A stretch of 64,000 nucleotides of DNA from contig NZ_SJZJ01000008.1 in the NCBI RefSeq assembly GCF_004337475.1, positions 1 through 64,000 on the forward strand. The letters run 5' to 3'. Below the pieces are notes generated by a model that did not search any database, had not been told where the DNA came from, and saw only the letters and a program-made list of their open reading frames with translations. Position numbers and translations under genes: made by a program. Positions 46,401-55,056 of the stretch are shown here, one piece after another (the stretch's first letter is position 1; each line of letters begins with the position of its first letter). The stretch comes from Nocardioides jejuensis (GTDB lineage Bacteria > Actinomycetota > Actinomycetes > Propionibacteriales > Nocardioidaceae).

Positions 46401-49400
46401 CGTCCTGCTGGCGCTCGCCGCCGGCTCCGCCGGCGTCACGCGCTGGGAGCCCGGACAGGGCTCGGCGCACGCCGCCGTCACCGCCGCCGGTGGCCCGGCC
46501 GCCGACGTCGTGCCGGACGCACTCGTCGGTCTCGGCTGGCCGGCCGTCTTTGGTGCCCTCGCCCAGCGCGAGGACGTCGTCGAGGGCATGCTCGACCTGG
46601 TCCACCTCGACCACGCTCTCCAGGGCTCGGTCCCGACCGACGCCACCGACCTCACCGTCGACGCGGTCATCCGCGACGTCGAGGACACGGAGGTCGGCCG
46701 CGTCGTCACGGTCGACGTCACGCTCACGTCGCCGACCGGCGAGGCTGTCGCCTCGCTCGTCGAGCGGTTCGCGATCCGTGGCCGCACCGGTGCCGCGGCA
46801 CTGGTGGACCCGCTCCGCGCCGGCGGGCTGAGTGGAGACGAGCGGGCCACGTCCCGCCGCACCCGGGGCGCGCGCAAGGTGACCTCCCCGCTCGACCTGC
46901 GTGCCTTCGCGCAGGTCACGGGCGACCACAACCCGATCCACACGAGCAACGCCGCGGCCCAGCTCGCTGGCCTCGGCAGCCCGATCGTCCACGGCATGTG
47001 GATCTCCGCCGTCGCCCAGCGCGTCCTCGTGGAGGAGAGCCGCCGCCCGCTGCTCGGCTGGACCGCCCGCTTCCTCGCTCCCGTGCGCCCCGGTGACGTC
47101 GTCGACATCGCGGCGCACCGCGTCGGCGTGGTCGACGGCGACGAGATCGTCGACGTCACCGCCCGGGTCAACGGCACTCCCGTCCTCAACGCGACGGCCC
47201 GCCTCGGCGCGGCCCGCACGGCGTACGTCTTCCCGGGCCAGGGCATCCAGCACGCCGGCATGGGCATGGAGGGCTACCGCCGCAGCAAGGCGGCGAAGGA
47301 GATCTGGGACCGCGCCGATGCGCACACCCGCGAGGTGCTCGGCTTCTCGGTCCTCCAGGTCGTCCGGGAGAACCCGACGGACCTCGAGGCCAACGGCACG
47401 ACCCACCACCACCCCGAGGGCGTCCTCTTCCTGACCCAGTTCACCCAGGTGGCCATGGCCGTCCTGGCGGCTGCGCAGGTCGCCGAGCTCCGCGAGGAGG
47501 GCGTGTTCGCCGAGGGCTCCGTCATCGCCGGCCACTCCGTCGGCGAGTACAACGCGCTCGCCGCGTGCTCCGACGTCCTCTCGCTCGAGGCGGTCGTCGA
47601 GGTCGTCTTCCAGCGCGGCTCGGTCATGCACACGCTCGTCCCGCGCGACGAGAAGGGCCGGTCGAACTACCGGCTCGCGGCGATCCGCCCGGCCCAGTTC
47701 GACCTCGCTGACGACGACGTCCGCGCCTTCGTCGACCAGATGGCCGAGGAGTCGGGTGAGTTCCTCGAGGTCGCCAACTACAACCTGCGCGGCTCGCAGT
47801 ACGCCATCGCCGGCACCGTCGCGGGCCTCGAGGCCCTCGAGGCCGAGATCGAACGCCGCCGCGCGGCGTTCGGCGGCAAGGCGTCGTACATCCTCGTCCC
47901 CGGCGTCGACGTGCCCTTCCACTCGGGCGTCCTGCGGGGTGGCGTGGACGACTTCCGCGCCAAGCTCAACGAGCTCCTGCCGCAGACGATCGACGCAGCC
48001 CCGCTGCTCGGTCGCTACGTGCCCAACCTCGTGGCGCGTCCCTTCTCGCTCGACCAGGAGTTCATCGCCTCGATCCTCGAGGTCGCTCCGTCGGTCCGCG
48101 TCCAGGCCGTCCTCGCGGACTGGAAGGCGTGGGAGCGCCAGCCCGAGGCGCTGTGCCGCCTCGTGCTGATCGAGCTGCTGGCGTGGCAGTTCGCCAGCCC
48201 GGTCCGCTGGATCGAGACCCAGGACCTGCTCGTTGCCGATCGTGCCGATGGCGGCCTCGGTGTCGAGCGCATCGTCGAGGTTGGTGTCGGCCGTGCCCCG
48301 ACGGTCGCCAACCTCGCGTCCTCGACGTTGAAGCTGCCCGAGGTGCGTTGCACCCTCGGCGGCCCCGTCGAGGTGCTGAACGTGGAACGTGACGCTGCCG
48401 TCGTCTTCGGTCGCGACGAGGATCCGGCTCATGTCGACGAGCCCCTCGTCGCCGACGACGCAACCCCGCAGGCGGCTGCCGCCTCCCTCGATGCAGCCCC
48501 TGTGCGTCCGTCCACGACCGAGGCAGCAGGCGGGCCGCGGCCGGAGGATCTCCCGTTCTCCGGAGCCGACGCGACCCGCCTGCTGCTGACCTGGTGGACC
48601 AAGGTCCGCCCCGACCAGCTCGGTGCCGCCGACTCGATCGAGTCCCTCACCGACGGCGCGTCCTCGCGTCGCAACCAGCTGCTCGTCGACCTCGGTGCCG
48701 AGCTCGGTCTCGGCGCGATCGACGGTGCGGCGGAAGCCGACCTCGCTTCGCTCACCGCACAGGTCAACGGCCTGGCCCGTGGCTACAAGCCGCTCGGCCC
48801 GGTCCTCTCCGCAGCGGTCTCCGACCACCTGCGCAAGGTGCTCGGCCCGGTGGGCGCGCGCCAGTCGGCGATCGCCGACCGCGTGACCGGTGTCTGGCAG
48901 CTCGGCCCCGGCTGGGCGCAGCACGTCACGGTCGAGGTCGCGGCCGGCACCCGTGAGGGTGCCAGCGTCCGCGGCGGCGACCTCGCTACCCTGCCGCTGC
49001 CCAAGGCTGCGGCTGACCTCGACGCCCTCGTCGACGCCGCGGTCGCCGCGGTCGCCGCCCGTGCCGGCGTCCAGGTCTCCCTGCCCTCCGCAGGTGGCGG
49101 TGACGTCACCGTCGATGCAGCCGCTCTCGCCGGCATCACCGGCGGCATCACGGACGCCCTCGTCTCGACCGCCCGGCACCTGATCGCCCAGTTCGACGAC
49201 GGCGCCGCCCCGGCTGCCGAGGCCGATGACGCCGCCGCGCTGCGTGCGCAGATCGACCAGCTCGAGGCCGAGCTCGGCTCCGACTGGCTCGGCGCGACCG
49301 CTCCGGCGTTCGACGAGCGTCGCGCGCTCCTGCTCGACGACCGGTGGGCCTCGGTCCGCGAGGACCTCGCACGCATCGCCATCGGCGACGGTCTCGACGT

Positions 49401-52329
49401 CGACCTGGCCGGCGCGGGTCCGGTCGTCGCCGCGCAGGCCCGCTGGTACGGCCTCGACGACATCGCAGCGGTGGCCGAGTCCGCCCCGGCCGGTGTCTGG
49501 GCCGACGAGGTCGCGGTCGTCACGGGTGCGAGCAACGGCTCCATCGCGGCTGCCGTCGTCGGTGACCTGCTGGCCGGAGGTGCGACGGTGATCGCCACGA
49601 CCTCGAACCTCGACGGCAAGCGCCTCGCCTTCTTCAAGGAGCTCTACCGCAGCCGTGCCGCGGTCGGTGCCGCCCTCTGGGTCGTCCCCGCCAACATGGC
49701 GTCGTACGCCGACGTGGACGCTCTGGTCTCGTGGGTCACCACCGAGCAGGTACGCCGCCTCGGCCCCACGACCGAGGTCGTGAAGCCGGCGCTGCGCCCG
49801 ACGCTCCTCTTCCCCTTCGCGGCCGGTCCGGCCCGCGGCGGTCTCGAGGACGTCGACGGCGGCACCGAGGTCCAGGCCCGCATCCTGCTCTGGTCCGTCG
49901 AGCGCCTCGTCGGCGCCGACTGGGGCCCGCAGCGGGTCCACGTGGTCCTGCCCGGCTCGCCCAACCGTGGCCTCTTCGGCGGCGACGGTGCCTACGGCGA
50001 GGCCAAGGCCGCGCTCGACGCGCTGGTCCTCAAGTGGAAGGCCGAGTCCGGCTGGTCCACCCGTGTGACGCTGGCCCACGCCATCATCGGCTGGGTCGCC
50101 GGCACCGGCCTCATGGGCGGCAACGACGCCATGGTCGAGGCGGTCAAGAAGGCCGGCGTCATGGTCTGGAGCCCCGAGCTGATGGCCGGCGCCCTGCTCA
50201 AGCTCTGCACGCCCGAGGCCCGCTCCGAGGCCGCGACCGCGCCGCTGCAGGTCGACCTCGCCGCCGGTCTCGACGGCATCGACCTGAAGGCCATCGCCGC
50301 CGAGGCACAGCGCGCCACCGGCGCCACCGACGACCGGGAGGGTGCCGAGACGGTCGCCACCATCGACGCCCTCCCGGCCTCGCCCGCCCAGCTCCCGTCG
50401 TACGCCGCGCCCGAGGTGGCCGACGTTCCTGCTGCCCCCGAGGACCTCGTGGTCATCGTCGGCGCCGGTGAGCTCGGTCCGTGGGGCTCGGCCCGCACCC
50501 GCCACGAGGTGGAGGTCGATGGCCTGTCGGCCGCCGGCGTCCTCGAGCTGGCCTGGCTCACGGGCCTGGTCCGCTGGGACGGCACCGCGGGTGCCTGGGT
50601 CGAGACCGCCTCGGACGAGGCGGTCGAGGAGCACGCGATCCGCGAGCGCTTCCACGACGCGGTCGTCGAGCGCTGCGGCATCCGGTCCTACGAGAACGAC
50701 GGCACGATGGTCGACCACACGGCGCCGCTGATGGCGCAGGTCTTCCTCGACCAGGACATGACCTTCCGTGTCGACGGTGAGGGTGAGGCGCGTGCCTTCC
50801 TCGACGCCGACCCGGCCCACACCCGGATCGCCTCGCTGCCGGACGGCGGCTGGCAGGTCACCCGCACCGCGGGCACCGAGATCCGGGTCCCGCGCCGCGT
50901 GCAGATGACGCGCACGGCCGGTGGCCAGGTGCCGACCGGCTTCGACCCCGCGGTCTGGGGCGTGCCGGCCGAGATGATCGAGTCCGTCGACCGCCTCGCG
51001 CTCTGGAACCTGGTCTGCACCGTCGACGCGTTCCTCGCCAGCGGCTTCACGCCGGCCGAGCTGATGCGCTGGGTCCACCCGGCGCGCGTCGCCAACACCC
51101 AGGGCACCGGCATGGGCGGCATGACCTCCATGCAGTCGCTCTACCTCGACAACTTCCTGGGCGAGCCGGTCGCCAACGACCTGCTCCAGGAGGCGCTGCC
51201 GAACGTCGTCGCTGCCCACGTCGTCCAGTCGTACGTCGGCTCGTACGGCGCGATGATCCACCCGGTCGCCGCCTGCGCGACGACTGCGGTGAGCATCGAG
51301 GAGGGTGTCGACAAGATCCGTCTCGGCAAGGCCGACTTCGTCGTGGCCGGTGGCTTCGACGACCTCGGCACCGAGGGCGTCCAGGGCTTCGCCGCCATGT
51401 CTGCGACCGCGGACACCGCGGCCATGGAGGCGCAGGGCATCGACATCCGACACCTGTCGCGGGCCAACGACCGCCGTCGTGGCGGGTTCGTCGAGTCCCA
51501 GGGTGGCGGCACGATCCTGCTGGCCCGCGGTGACGTGGCGGCCCGGATGGGTCTGCCGGTGCTCGGTGTGGTGGCCTACGCGGCCAGCTTCGCGGACGGC
51601 ATCCACACCTCGATCCCGGCGCCGGGCATCGGTGCCCTCGCGGCCGGCCTCGGCCGGGAGCAGTCGCCGCTGGCGACGGCGCTCGGCCAGCTCGGCCTGA
51701 CCGCCGACGACGTGGCCGTGGTGAGCAAGCACGACACCTCGACCAACGCCAACGACCCCAACGAGTCGGACCTCCACGAGCGGCTCGCCGCGGCCCTGGG
51801 CCGCAGTGAGGGCAACCCGCTCTACGTGGTCAGCCAGAAGAGCCTGACCGGTCACGCCAAGGGTGGCGCCGCGGCGTTCCAGGTGATCGGCCTGTGCCAG
51901 ACGCTGCGCGCCGGCGTCCTTCCGCCGAACCGCAGCCTTGACTGTGTCGACCCGGAGCTGGAGAAGCACCCGCACCTGGTCTGGCTGCGTCAGCCGCTGG
52001 CGACCGGGCCGCTCAAGGCGGGTCTGGTGACCAGCCTCGGCTTCGGCCACGTCGCCGGTCTGCTGGCGATCGCCCACCCCGAGGTCTTCGTGCAGGCGCT
52101 CGCGGCCGCCGACCGGGACGACTACGTCGCCCGGGCCCGGCAGCGTGAGGTCGACGGTCGCCTCCGGATCACCCGGACGATGCTCGGCGAGCCGGGCTTC
52201 GTGAAGACCTCCGACCGCCGTCTGGGCGCCGACACCGACCACGGCGGTGCGCGCAAGGAGCGCGAGGCCGCGCTCCTGCTCGACCAGGACGCGCGCCTCT
52301 CCGAGGCGGGAAGGTTCGAGTGCCGATGA
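43447..52329 (+). CDS. fas: Type I fatty acid synthase
   Basis: A 2,960-residue multienzyme with the mycobacterial FAS-I order. Acetyltransferase: ATIGHSQGCL, Ser near 154. Enoyl reductase: from about 390, LAGMTPTTVDPAIVAAAANA. Dehydratase: hot-dog VTGDHNPIHTSNAAAQ near 1155. Malonyl/palmitoyl transferase: AGHSVGEYNALAAC near 1361. ACP: DSIESLTDGASSRRNQLLVD near 1728. Ketoreductase: VAVVTGASNGSIAAAVVGD near 2020. Ketosynthase: HPVAACATTAVS with active Cys near 2608, KHDTSTNANDPNESD and GHAKGG. It makes C16-C18 and longer acyl-CoAs from acetyl- and malonyl-CoA. No ribosome site precedes the ATG; a GTG three codons later is a possible leaderless start. AcpS follows with a four-base overlap. Confidence 0.96.
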   Translation: MVLVTIETPARAPHQTRTSAAPASPRRLLDRLAAGTPFALAFGGQGVGWLEPLAELVRVHSLELGGLVAEADARLAPVAGELLAADAAFAPMTWLDAVLTSHSAETDESADVPDTERLVAPSRSLPGVTFTQLAALRALSGLGLDARGAVATIGHSQGCLPIAVLGGAAEADVLALSRLIGAATEVVGTRRGLLGACMVSVPLPHAAVAEAIASLPASSRLTAGIVNGAATVVSGPAVGIERLRTALGDDIEPDAVLARAAFHHPELAEAVELATAWAVQCGLDEAWARDLAHRCLVAPIDWPAALEEVAAADARWLLDLGPVNLAAQISADALRAHGIGVVAPTTSRGLRELTVAGAAPKKSLPWSAYAPEVVALPDGTRRVETRFTRLTGRSPVLLAGMTPTTVDPAIVAAAANAGFWAELAGGGQVSEEIFAANVGRLGELLEPGRTAAFNTLLLDPYLWRLQIGGKRLVQRARAAGAAIDAVIVTAGVPELDDAVALVEELREAGIQHVVFKPGTVKQIKQVLAIADAVAPVPLMIQVEGGKAGGHHSWEDLDDLLLATYADLRRRDNVIVCVGGGIGTPQDAAAYVTGDWAAAHGRPSMPLDGVLVGTAAMACLEATTSPAVKQLLVDTPGSDAWLKDGAVDGGMTSGKSQLGAALYEVENTSARLGRLLDEVAGDADAVAKRRDEILALIDQTAKPYFGDLATLTYEAWLRRFVDLAGTPTWLDVTLRERFQAMLQRAEARLVDADHGPVPTLFAELTDLDDGLAALERLVAAYPEAATVLLHPADHAFFVQVCKRPGKPVPFVPVIDADVRRWWRSDSLWQSHDPRFAADAVSVIPGPVAVAGITRVDEPVAELLARFEAGILDAIDSASPAAVAGLRRAADTAGVVSLVLAAPDAVWAGRTVVNPVVRLVGTSGWLSVSPERAEHHETGAVLTADGDDAALLVVPVGAAELRFRIAAGADVATGAAPTVLEPTEQMRVLLALAAGSAGVTRWEPGQGSAHAAVTAAGGPAADVVPDALVGLGWPAVFGALAQREDVVEGMLDLVHLDHALQGSVPTDATDLTVDAVIRDVEDTEVGRVVTVDVTLTSPTGEAVASLVERFAIRGRTGAAALVDPLRAGGLSGDERATSRRTRGARKVTSPLDLRAFAQVTGDHNPIHTSNAAAQLAGLGSPIVHGMWISAVAQRVLVEESRRPLLGWTARFLAPVRPGDVVDIAAHRVGVVDGDEIVDVTARVNGTPVLNATARLGAARTAYVFPGQGIQHAGMGMEGYRRSKAAKEIWDRADAHTREVLGFSVLQVVRENPTDLEANGTTHHHPEGVLFLTQFTQVAMAVLAAAQVAELREEGVFAEGSVIAGHSVGEYNALAACSDVLSLEAVVEVVFQRGSVMHTLVPRDEKGRSNYRLAAIRPAQFDLADDDVRAFVDQMAEESGEFLEVANYNLRGSQYAIAGTVAGLEALEAEIERRRAAFGGKASYILVPGVDVPFHSGVLRGGVDDFRAKLNELLPQTIDAAPLLGRYVPNLVARPFSLDQEFIASILEVAPSVRVQAVLADWKAWERQPEALCRLVLIELLAWQFASPVRWIETQDLLVADRADGGLGVERIVEVGVGRAPTVANLASSTLKLPEVRCTLGGPVEVLNVERDAAVVFGRDEDPAHVDEPLVADDATPQAAAASLDAAPVRPSTTEAAGGPRPEDLPFSGADATRLLLTWWTKVRPDQLGAADSIESLTDGASSRRNQLLVDLGAELGLGAIDGAAEADLASLTAQVNGLARGYKPLGPVLSAAVSDHLRKVLGPVGARQSAIADRVTGVWQLGPGWAQHVTVEVAAGTREGASVRGGDLATLPLPKAAADLDALVDAAVAAVAARAGVQVSLPSAGGGDVTVDAAALAGITGGITDALVSTARHLIAQFDDGAAPAAEADDAAALRAQIDQLEAELGSDWLGATAPAFDERRALLLDDRWASVREDLARIAIGDGLDVDLAGAGPVVAAQARWYGLDDIAAVAESAPAGVWADEVAVVTGASNGSIAAAVVGDLLAGGATVIATTSNLDGKRLAFFKELYRSRAAVGAALWVVPANMASYADVDALVSWVTTEQVRRLGPTTEVVKPALRPTLLFPFAAGPARGGLEDVDGGTEVQARILLWSVERLVGADWGPQRVHVVLPGSPNRGLFGGDGAYGEAKAALDALVLKWKAESGWSTRVTLAHAIIGWVAGTGLMGGNDAMVEAVKKAGVMVWSPELMAGALLKLCTPEARSEAATAPLQVDLAAGLDGIDLKAIAAEAQRATGATDDREGAETVATIDALPASPAQLPSYAAPEVADVPAAPEDLVVIVGAGELGPWGSARTRHEVEVDGLSAAGVLELAWLTGLVRWDGTAGAWVETASDEAVEEHAIRERFHDAVVERCGIRSYENDGTMVDHTAPLMAQVFLDQDMTFRVDGEGEARAFLDADPAHTRIASLPDGGWQVTRTAGTEIRVPRRVQMTRTAGGQVPTGFDPAVWGVPAEMIESVDRLALWNLVCTVDAFLASGFTPAELMRWVHPARVANTQGTGMGGMTSMQSLYLDNFLGEPVANDLLQEALPNVVAAHVVQSYVGSYGAMIHPVAACATTAVSIEEGVDKIRLGKADFVVAGGFDDLGTEGVQGFAAMSATADTAAMEAQGIDIRHLSRANDRRRGGFVESQGGGTILLARGDVAARMGLPVLGVVAYAASFADGIHTSIPAPGIGALAAGLGREQSPLATALGQLGLTADDVAVVSKHDTSTNANDPNESDLHERLAAALGRSEGNPLYVVSQKSLTGHAKGGAAAFQVIGLCQTLRAGVLPPNRSLDCVDPELEKHPHLVWLRQPLATGPLKAGLVTSLGFGHVAGLLAIAHPEVFVQALAAADRDDYVARARQREVDGRLRITRTMLGEPGFVKTSDRRLGADTDHGGARKEREAALLLDQDARLSEAGRFECR

Positions 52330-52784
52330 CCAGCAAGGCCGACCTGGCTGTCCTCAAGGAGCTCTTCCAGGACCTCCCGCCGACCGGGCTGCCCGTGCAG
52401 GGAGTGGGCGTGGATCTGGTCCACGTCCCCTCCTTCGCCGAGCAGCTCGCCCAGCCGGGCTCGCGCTTCGCGGACGTCTTCACCCCGGGCGAGCGGCGTG
52501 ACGTCGCCGCCCGGGGCGGGCACGCGCGTCACTTCGCCGCCCGCTGGGCGGCGCGTGAAGCGCTGGTCAAGGCCTGGTCACAGCTCGTGTACGGCGAGCC
52601 GCCGCTGCTCGGCGACGAGGCGCTGCGCCAGATCGAGGTCGCCTGCGACGCCTGGGGCCGACCGCGTCTGCTGCTCGGCGGCGACGTGGCGGCGTACCTG
52701 GGGGAGTGCCGGGCCGACCTCTCGCTCTCCCACGACGGGGAGTACGCCGTGGCCTACGTCGTGCTCTCGGCGGCCAGCAGGTAA
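52326..52784 (+). CDS. acpS: Holo-[acyl-carrier-protein] synthase
   Basis: A 152-residue phosphopantetheinyl transferase that attaches the CoA-derived arm to the ACP domain of the upstream synthase. GVGVDLVHVPSFAEQL holds the Mg-binding Asp, and FTPGERRDVA with RWAAREALVKAWSQ holds the Glu and Lys. The ATG overlaps the fas stop (ATGA). A GTG two codons earlier (52320) is better spaced from GGGAAGG and cannot be excluded. The last 31 bases overlap the end of the converging TetR gene. In M. tuberculosis acpS also follows fas. Confidence 0.93.
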   Translation: MTSKADLAVLKELFQDLPPTGLPVQGVGVDLVHVPSFAEQLAQPGSRFADVFTPGERRDVAARGGHARHFAARWAAREALVKAWSQLVYGEPPLLGDEALRQIEVACDAWGRPRLLLGGDVAAYLGECRADLSLSHDGEYAVAYVVLSAASR

Positions 52785-53371
52785 GCCGACAGCAGTCGCT
52801 TGAGCTCGATGACCGCCTCGGCGTGCTCCTGGCCGTCGCGCACCGAGAAGTTCAGCATCGAGTAGACGACGTGGACGACGATCTCGGCGACCACGCGGCG
52901 GCGTTCGCGCGGGGTGTTGGGGGTGAGCGGGGCCAGGACGCGCGCCACCTCCGCGGCGAACTCGCGCTCGGTCACCGCTGCCGTCGCGCGGGTCGACGGC
53001 GTCGACTGCACGGCGTGCCAGACCGCGCGGCGCGAGGGGTCCTCACGCCACAGCGTCGCCATGTGGTCGAGCAGCCGGTTCATCACCGAGAGCCAGTCGA
53101 GCGACGGGATCTGCGCGGCCAGCTCGGCGAGCTCCTCGTGGACGGCGACGGCCTGCTGGCGGTCGAGCTCGCACACGATGACGTACTTGTTGGCGAAGAA
53201 CTGGTAGAGCGTGCCGATCGGTACGCCGGCCCGCCGCGCGACCTCTTCACAGGTGAACGCCTCGAAGCCGACCTCGAGCAGCAGCTCGCGCGAGACCCGC
53301 AGCAGGGCGTCGAACTTGACCCGCGATCGCTCCTGCGTGGGCCGACGTCGGGGCTCGAGGAGGTCGGTCAT
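52754..53371 (-). CDS. TetR family regulator, probable controller of the fatty acid synthesis locus
   Basis: A 205-residue TetR-type protein. The HTH at about 22-65 reads ALLRVSRELLLEVGFEAFTC and RRAGVPIGTLYQFFANKYVI. By eye it does not resemble M. tuberculosis FasR outside the HTH, so it may be an unrelated protein with a similar job. Evidence for the role: it ends inside acpS, and TGAGGAAAACCTCA lies 33-46 bases upstream of its start, matching the boxes in the fas/carboxylase palindrome. A second palindrome-like stretch (TTAACC-CGTC-GGTAA) lies between. Long-chain acyl-CoA is the likely ligand by analogy. Confidence 0.85.
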   Translation of the reverse strand: MTDLLEPRRRPTQERSRVKFDALLRVSRELLLEVGFEAFTCEEVARRAGVPIGTLYQFFANKYVIVCELDRQQAVAVHEELAELAAQIPSLDWLSVMNRLLDHMATLWREDPSRRAVWHAVQSTPSTRATAAVTEREFAAEVARVLAPLTPNTPRERRRVVAEIVVHVVYSMLNFSVRDGQEHAEAVIELKRLLSAYLLAAESTT

Positions 53372-53403
53372 GGGCGTGAGGATAACTTAACCCGTCGGTA
53401 AGA

Positions 53404-53417
53404 TGAGGAAAACCTCA
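53404..53417. promoter_or_regulatory. TGAGGAAAACCTCA box upstream of the TetR gene
   Basis: A perfect 5-4-5 inverted repeat 33-46 bases before the TetR start codon. It is the consensus form of the two boxes inside the dyad at 43392-43438, 10 kb away. The likely use is autoregulation by the same protein that acts on fas and the carboxylase gene. It is distinctly AT-rich for this genome. Confidence 0.6.
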
Positions 53418-53454
53418 GGTATCTGGTGTTTCCGCTCTGGCTCGCCATGACAAC

Positions 53455-53485
53455 GAGGCCCGCCCGGCAGTGCCGGACGGGCCTC
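53455..53485 (-). terminator. Hairpin terminator after the zinc protease gene
   Basis: GAGGCCCGCCCGG (53455-53467) pairs with 53473-53485 with one mismatch, leaving a five-base loop. It lies 25 bases beyond the stop of the protease gene. No clear U-tract is present. Confidence 0.55.
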
Positions 53486-53509
53486 GCCCGCGGGGGGAGG
53501 GGTGCGGGA

Positions 53510-54310
53510 TCAGTTGCCGTACAGCGCCCGGACGCCCTGGGCGTCGAGGCTGCTGAACTGCAGGTTCGTGGAGCCGCCGTTGCACTGCGGGTAGTGCATG
53601 ATCGACACCGAGTCGTACGGCGTCAGGGGACGCCAGTTGTTGTCCTCGAAGCAGGTGCCGGCCTCGGGCCGGGTGTGCTCGTGGCGGAAGCCGAGCGTGT
53701 GGCCCAGCTCGTGGCCGAGGACGTTGGCCGGCGTCCAGGAGCCGGAGCTCCAGATCGAGTCGTCGACGAGCACGTTGCGCGAGCGCTTCGCGGTCGAGGG
53801 GAAGAACGACCGCGCGATGTACTGCGAGGTCTGCACCGGCTCCACCGAGAACAACACGTTGTTGTTGCGCGTCGAGCAGTTGCTGTCCTGGGACGGCACG
53901 TAGACGAAGTCGATCGCGGAGGAAGCGTTCTCCCAGAGAGAGGCGCCGCCGTCCATGGCGGCGACGATGCCGGCCTTGTCGGCACCGAACTTGTCGCTCA
54001 CGCAGTAGGTCAGGTTGCCGACCTGGCTCGCCGACCATCGGTCGTCGGCGCCGTTGGCGGTGTTGACGATGAGGCCCTCGTCGAGGGTCTTCTTCGGGGT
54101 CGCCGTGAGCTCGTCGTAGAACTTGTGCAGGTCTCCGGTGGTGCCCATCGCCTCGTCGCCGTTGACGACACGGACCCCCGTCGGATCCGTGTAGGTCGAG
54201 GCTTCGAACTGCTGCCACGACGGCACGTCTGCGGCGTACGCAGTGCCAGCGATCGCGGTGGTGCCGACGGCGGCGGCGAATGCCACCTTCCACTTCCGGG
54301 TAAGGGTCAT
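53510..54310 (-). CDS. Secreted zinc metalloprotease (HExxHxxGxxH type)
   Basis: A 266-residue exported protease. Residues 1-27 are a signal peptide (TRKWKVAFAAAVGTTAIAGT, cleavage near AYA-AD). The zinc site HELGHTLGFRHEH near residue 197 is a metzincin-like HExxHxxGxxH. The later SIMHYPQCNG supplies the Met-turn and a Cys that may pair with TCFEDN. Matrixin or M57-type peptidases are the nearest relatives. The ATG at 54310 has GGAGGA upstream; a longer reading would add 32 residues with no signal-peptide character. Target proteins unknown. Confidence 0.85.
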   Translation of the reverse strand: MTLTRKWKVAFAAAVGTTAIAGTAYAADVPSWQQFEASTYTDPTGVRVVNGDEAMGTTGDLHKFYDELTATPKKTLDEGLIVNTANGADDRWSASQVGNLTYCVSDKFGADKAGIVAAMDGGASLWENASSAIDFVYVPSQDSNCSTRNNNVLFSVEPVQTSQYIARSFFPSTAKRSRNVLVDDSIWSSGSWTPANVLGHELGHTLGFRHEHTRPEAGTCFEDNNWRPLTPYDSVSIMHYPQCNGGSTNLQFSSLDAQGVRALYGN

Positions 54311-54443
54311 GTGGTCCTCCAGGGTCAGGCCTGCGGTAGCAGGTGCCGTCACCGTAGGAAGTTCGCGCAGACCCCGGAAGCGATTCGGAACTGCGGGTTT
54401 CTGCAATGCAGAAAGGCGCAGGTCACGCGCCGATCACGACTGC

Positions 54444-54470
54444 CTATAGGGATTACTATGGGGATCCCTA
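54444..54470 (+). promoter_or_regulatory. Operator and -10 region of the toxin-antitoxin operon
   Basis: TAGGGAT (54447-54453) and ATCCCTA (54464-54470) form a perfect inverted repeat around TACTAT (54454-54459), a good -10 box. CTATAGGGAT and CTATGGGGAT also occur as a direct repeat 12 bases apart. This is the expected layout for autorepression by an antitoxin with a ribbon-helix-helix fold. Confidence 0.55.
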
Positions 54471-54486
54471 GAGTGAGGGGATCACC

Positions 54487-54717
54487 ATGGCTGCCACCAC
54501 CACGATCGCCGTCTCGCCGGTGCTGCGGGACCGGATCAATCGCGATGCCGGTGCGCACGGGCTGACCGCGGCCGGCTTCCTCGAGCGCCTGCTCGATGCC
54601 TATGAGCGCACGGAGATGCTCGACTCGTTCGGCACGGCGTTCGCGGCTGCTGGTCCGGACTATCGAGCCGAGCTCAGCTGGTGGTCGGGTCTCGAGCTGG
54701 ACCTGCTGCGTGACTGA
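54487..54717 (+). CDS. MazE-like antitoxin (ribbon-helix-helix)
   Basis: A 76-residue protein. Residues 4-40 (TTTIAVSPVLRDRINRDAGA to LLDAYER) match a ribbon-helix-helix DNA-binding fold, and the acidic, Trp-containing C-terminal tail (AELSWWSGLELDLLRD) is suited to blocking a toxin. GTGAGGGG precedes the ATG. It overlaps the start of the MazF-like gene by eight bases. It should neutralise the toxin and repress the operon through the palindrome upstream. Confidence 0.8.
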   Translation: MAATTTIAVSPVLRDRINRDAGAHGLTAAGFLERLLDAYERTEMLDSFGTAFAAAGPDYRAELSWWSGLELDLLRD

Positions 54718-55048
54718 TCTTGTCCGGGGATCCGTGGTCTGGTTCAACGGCGATCCGGTCGCAGGGCGCGAGCAGGGCGGCCGCCGTCCGGGCCTGGTGG
54801 TGGCGAGCAACGGCTACCTCGCCCGGGCCACGACCCTTGTGATCGTCGTGCCGGTGACGACCGTCGATCGGGGCTGGCCGAATCACATCCGGCTCGACGG
54901 AGCGCTCGATCTCGACCGAGCCAGCTATGCGATGACCGAGCACGTGCGGACGATCTCGCGTGACCGGGTCAGCGGCACGGCCGGGCAGGTCGACGCGGCC
55001 ACGCTCGGTGCCGTCGATCGTTGGCTCAAGGTCTTCCTCGACCTCTGA
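54710..55048 (+). CDS. MazF/PemK-family endoribonuclease toxin
   Basis: A 112-residue toxin of the MazF/PemK/Kid fold. DLVRGSVVWFNGDPVAGREQ then GGRRPGLVVASNGY contain the conserved Arg of the active site, and VIVVPVTTVDRGWPNHIRLD holds the conserved Thr. The C-terminal DRVSGTAGQVDAATLGAVDR helix is typical. GTG start inside the antitoxin gene. It probably cuts mRNA at a short specific sequence, which cannot be read from the protein. It stands between a protease gene and the TetR-BVMO cluster. Confidence 0.88.
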   Translation: MTDLVRGSVVWFNGDPVAGREQGGRRPGLVVASNGYLARATTLVIVVPVTTVDRGWPNHIRLDGALDLDRASYAMTEHVRTISRDRVSGTAGQVDAATLGAVDRWLKVFLDL

Positions 55049-55056
55049 GCCCGGCG

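Noticed and set aside
43408..52242. A 2,944-residue open frame on the minus strand opposite fas
   Set aside because: It is an antisense artefact of very high third-position GC in fas: the protein is a low-complexity Arg/Gly/Asp/Val mix without recognisable domains, whereas the plus strand has all FAS domains.
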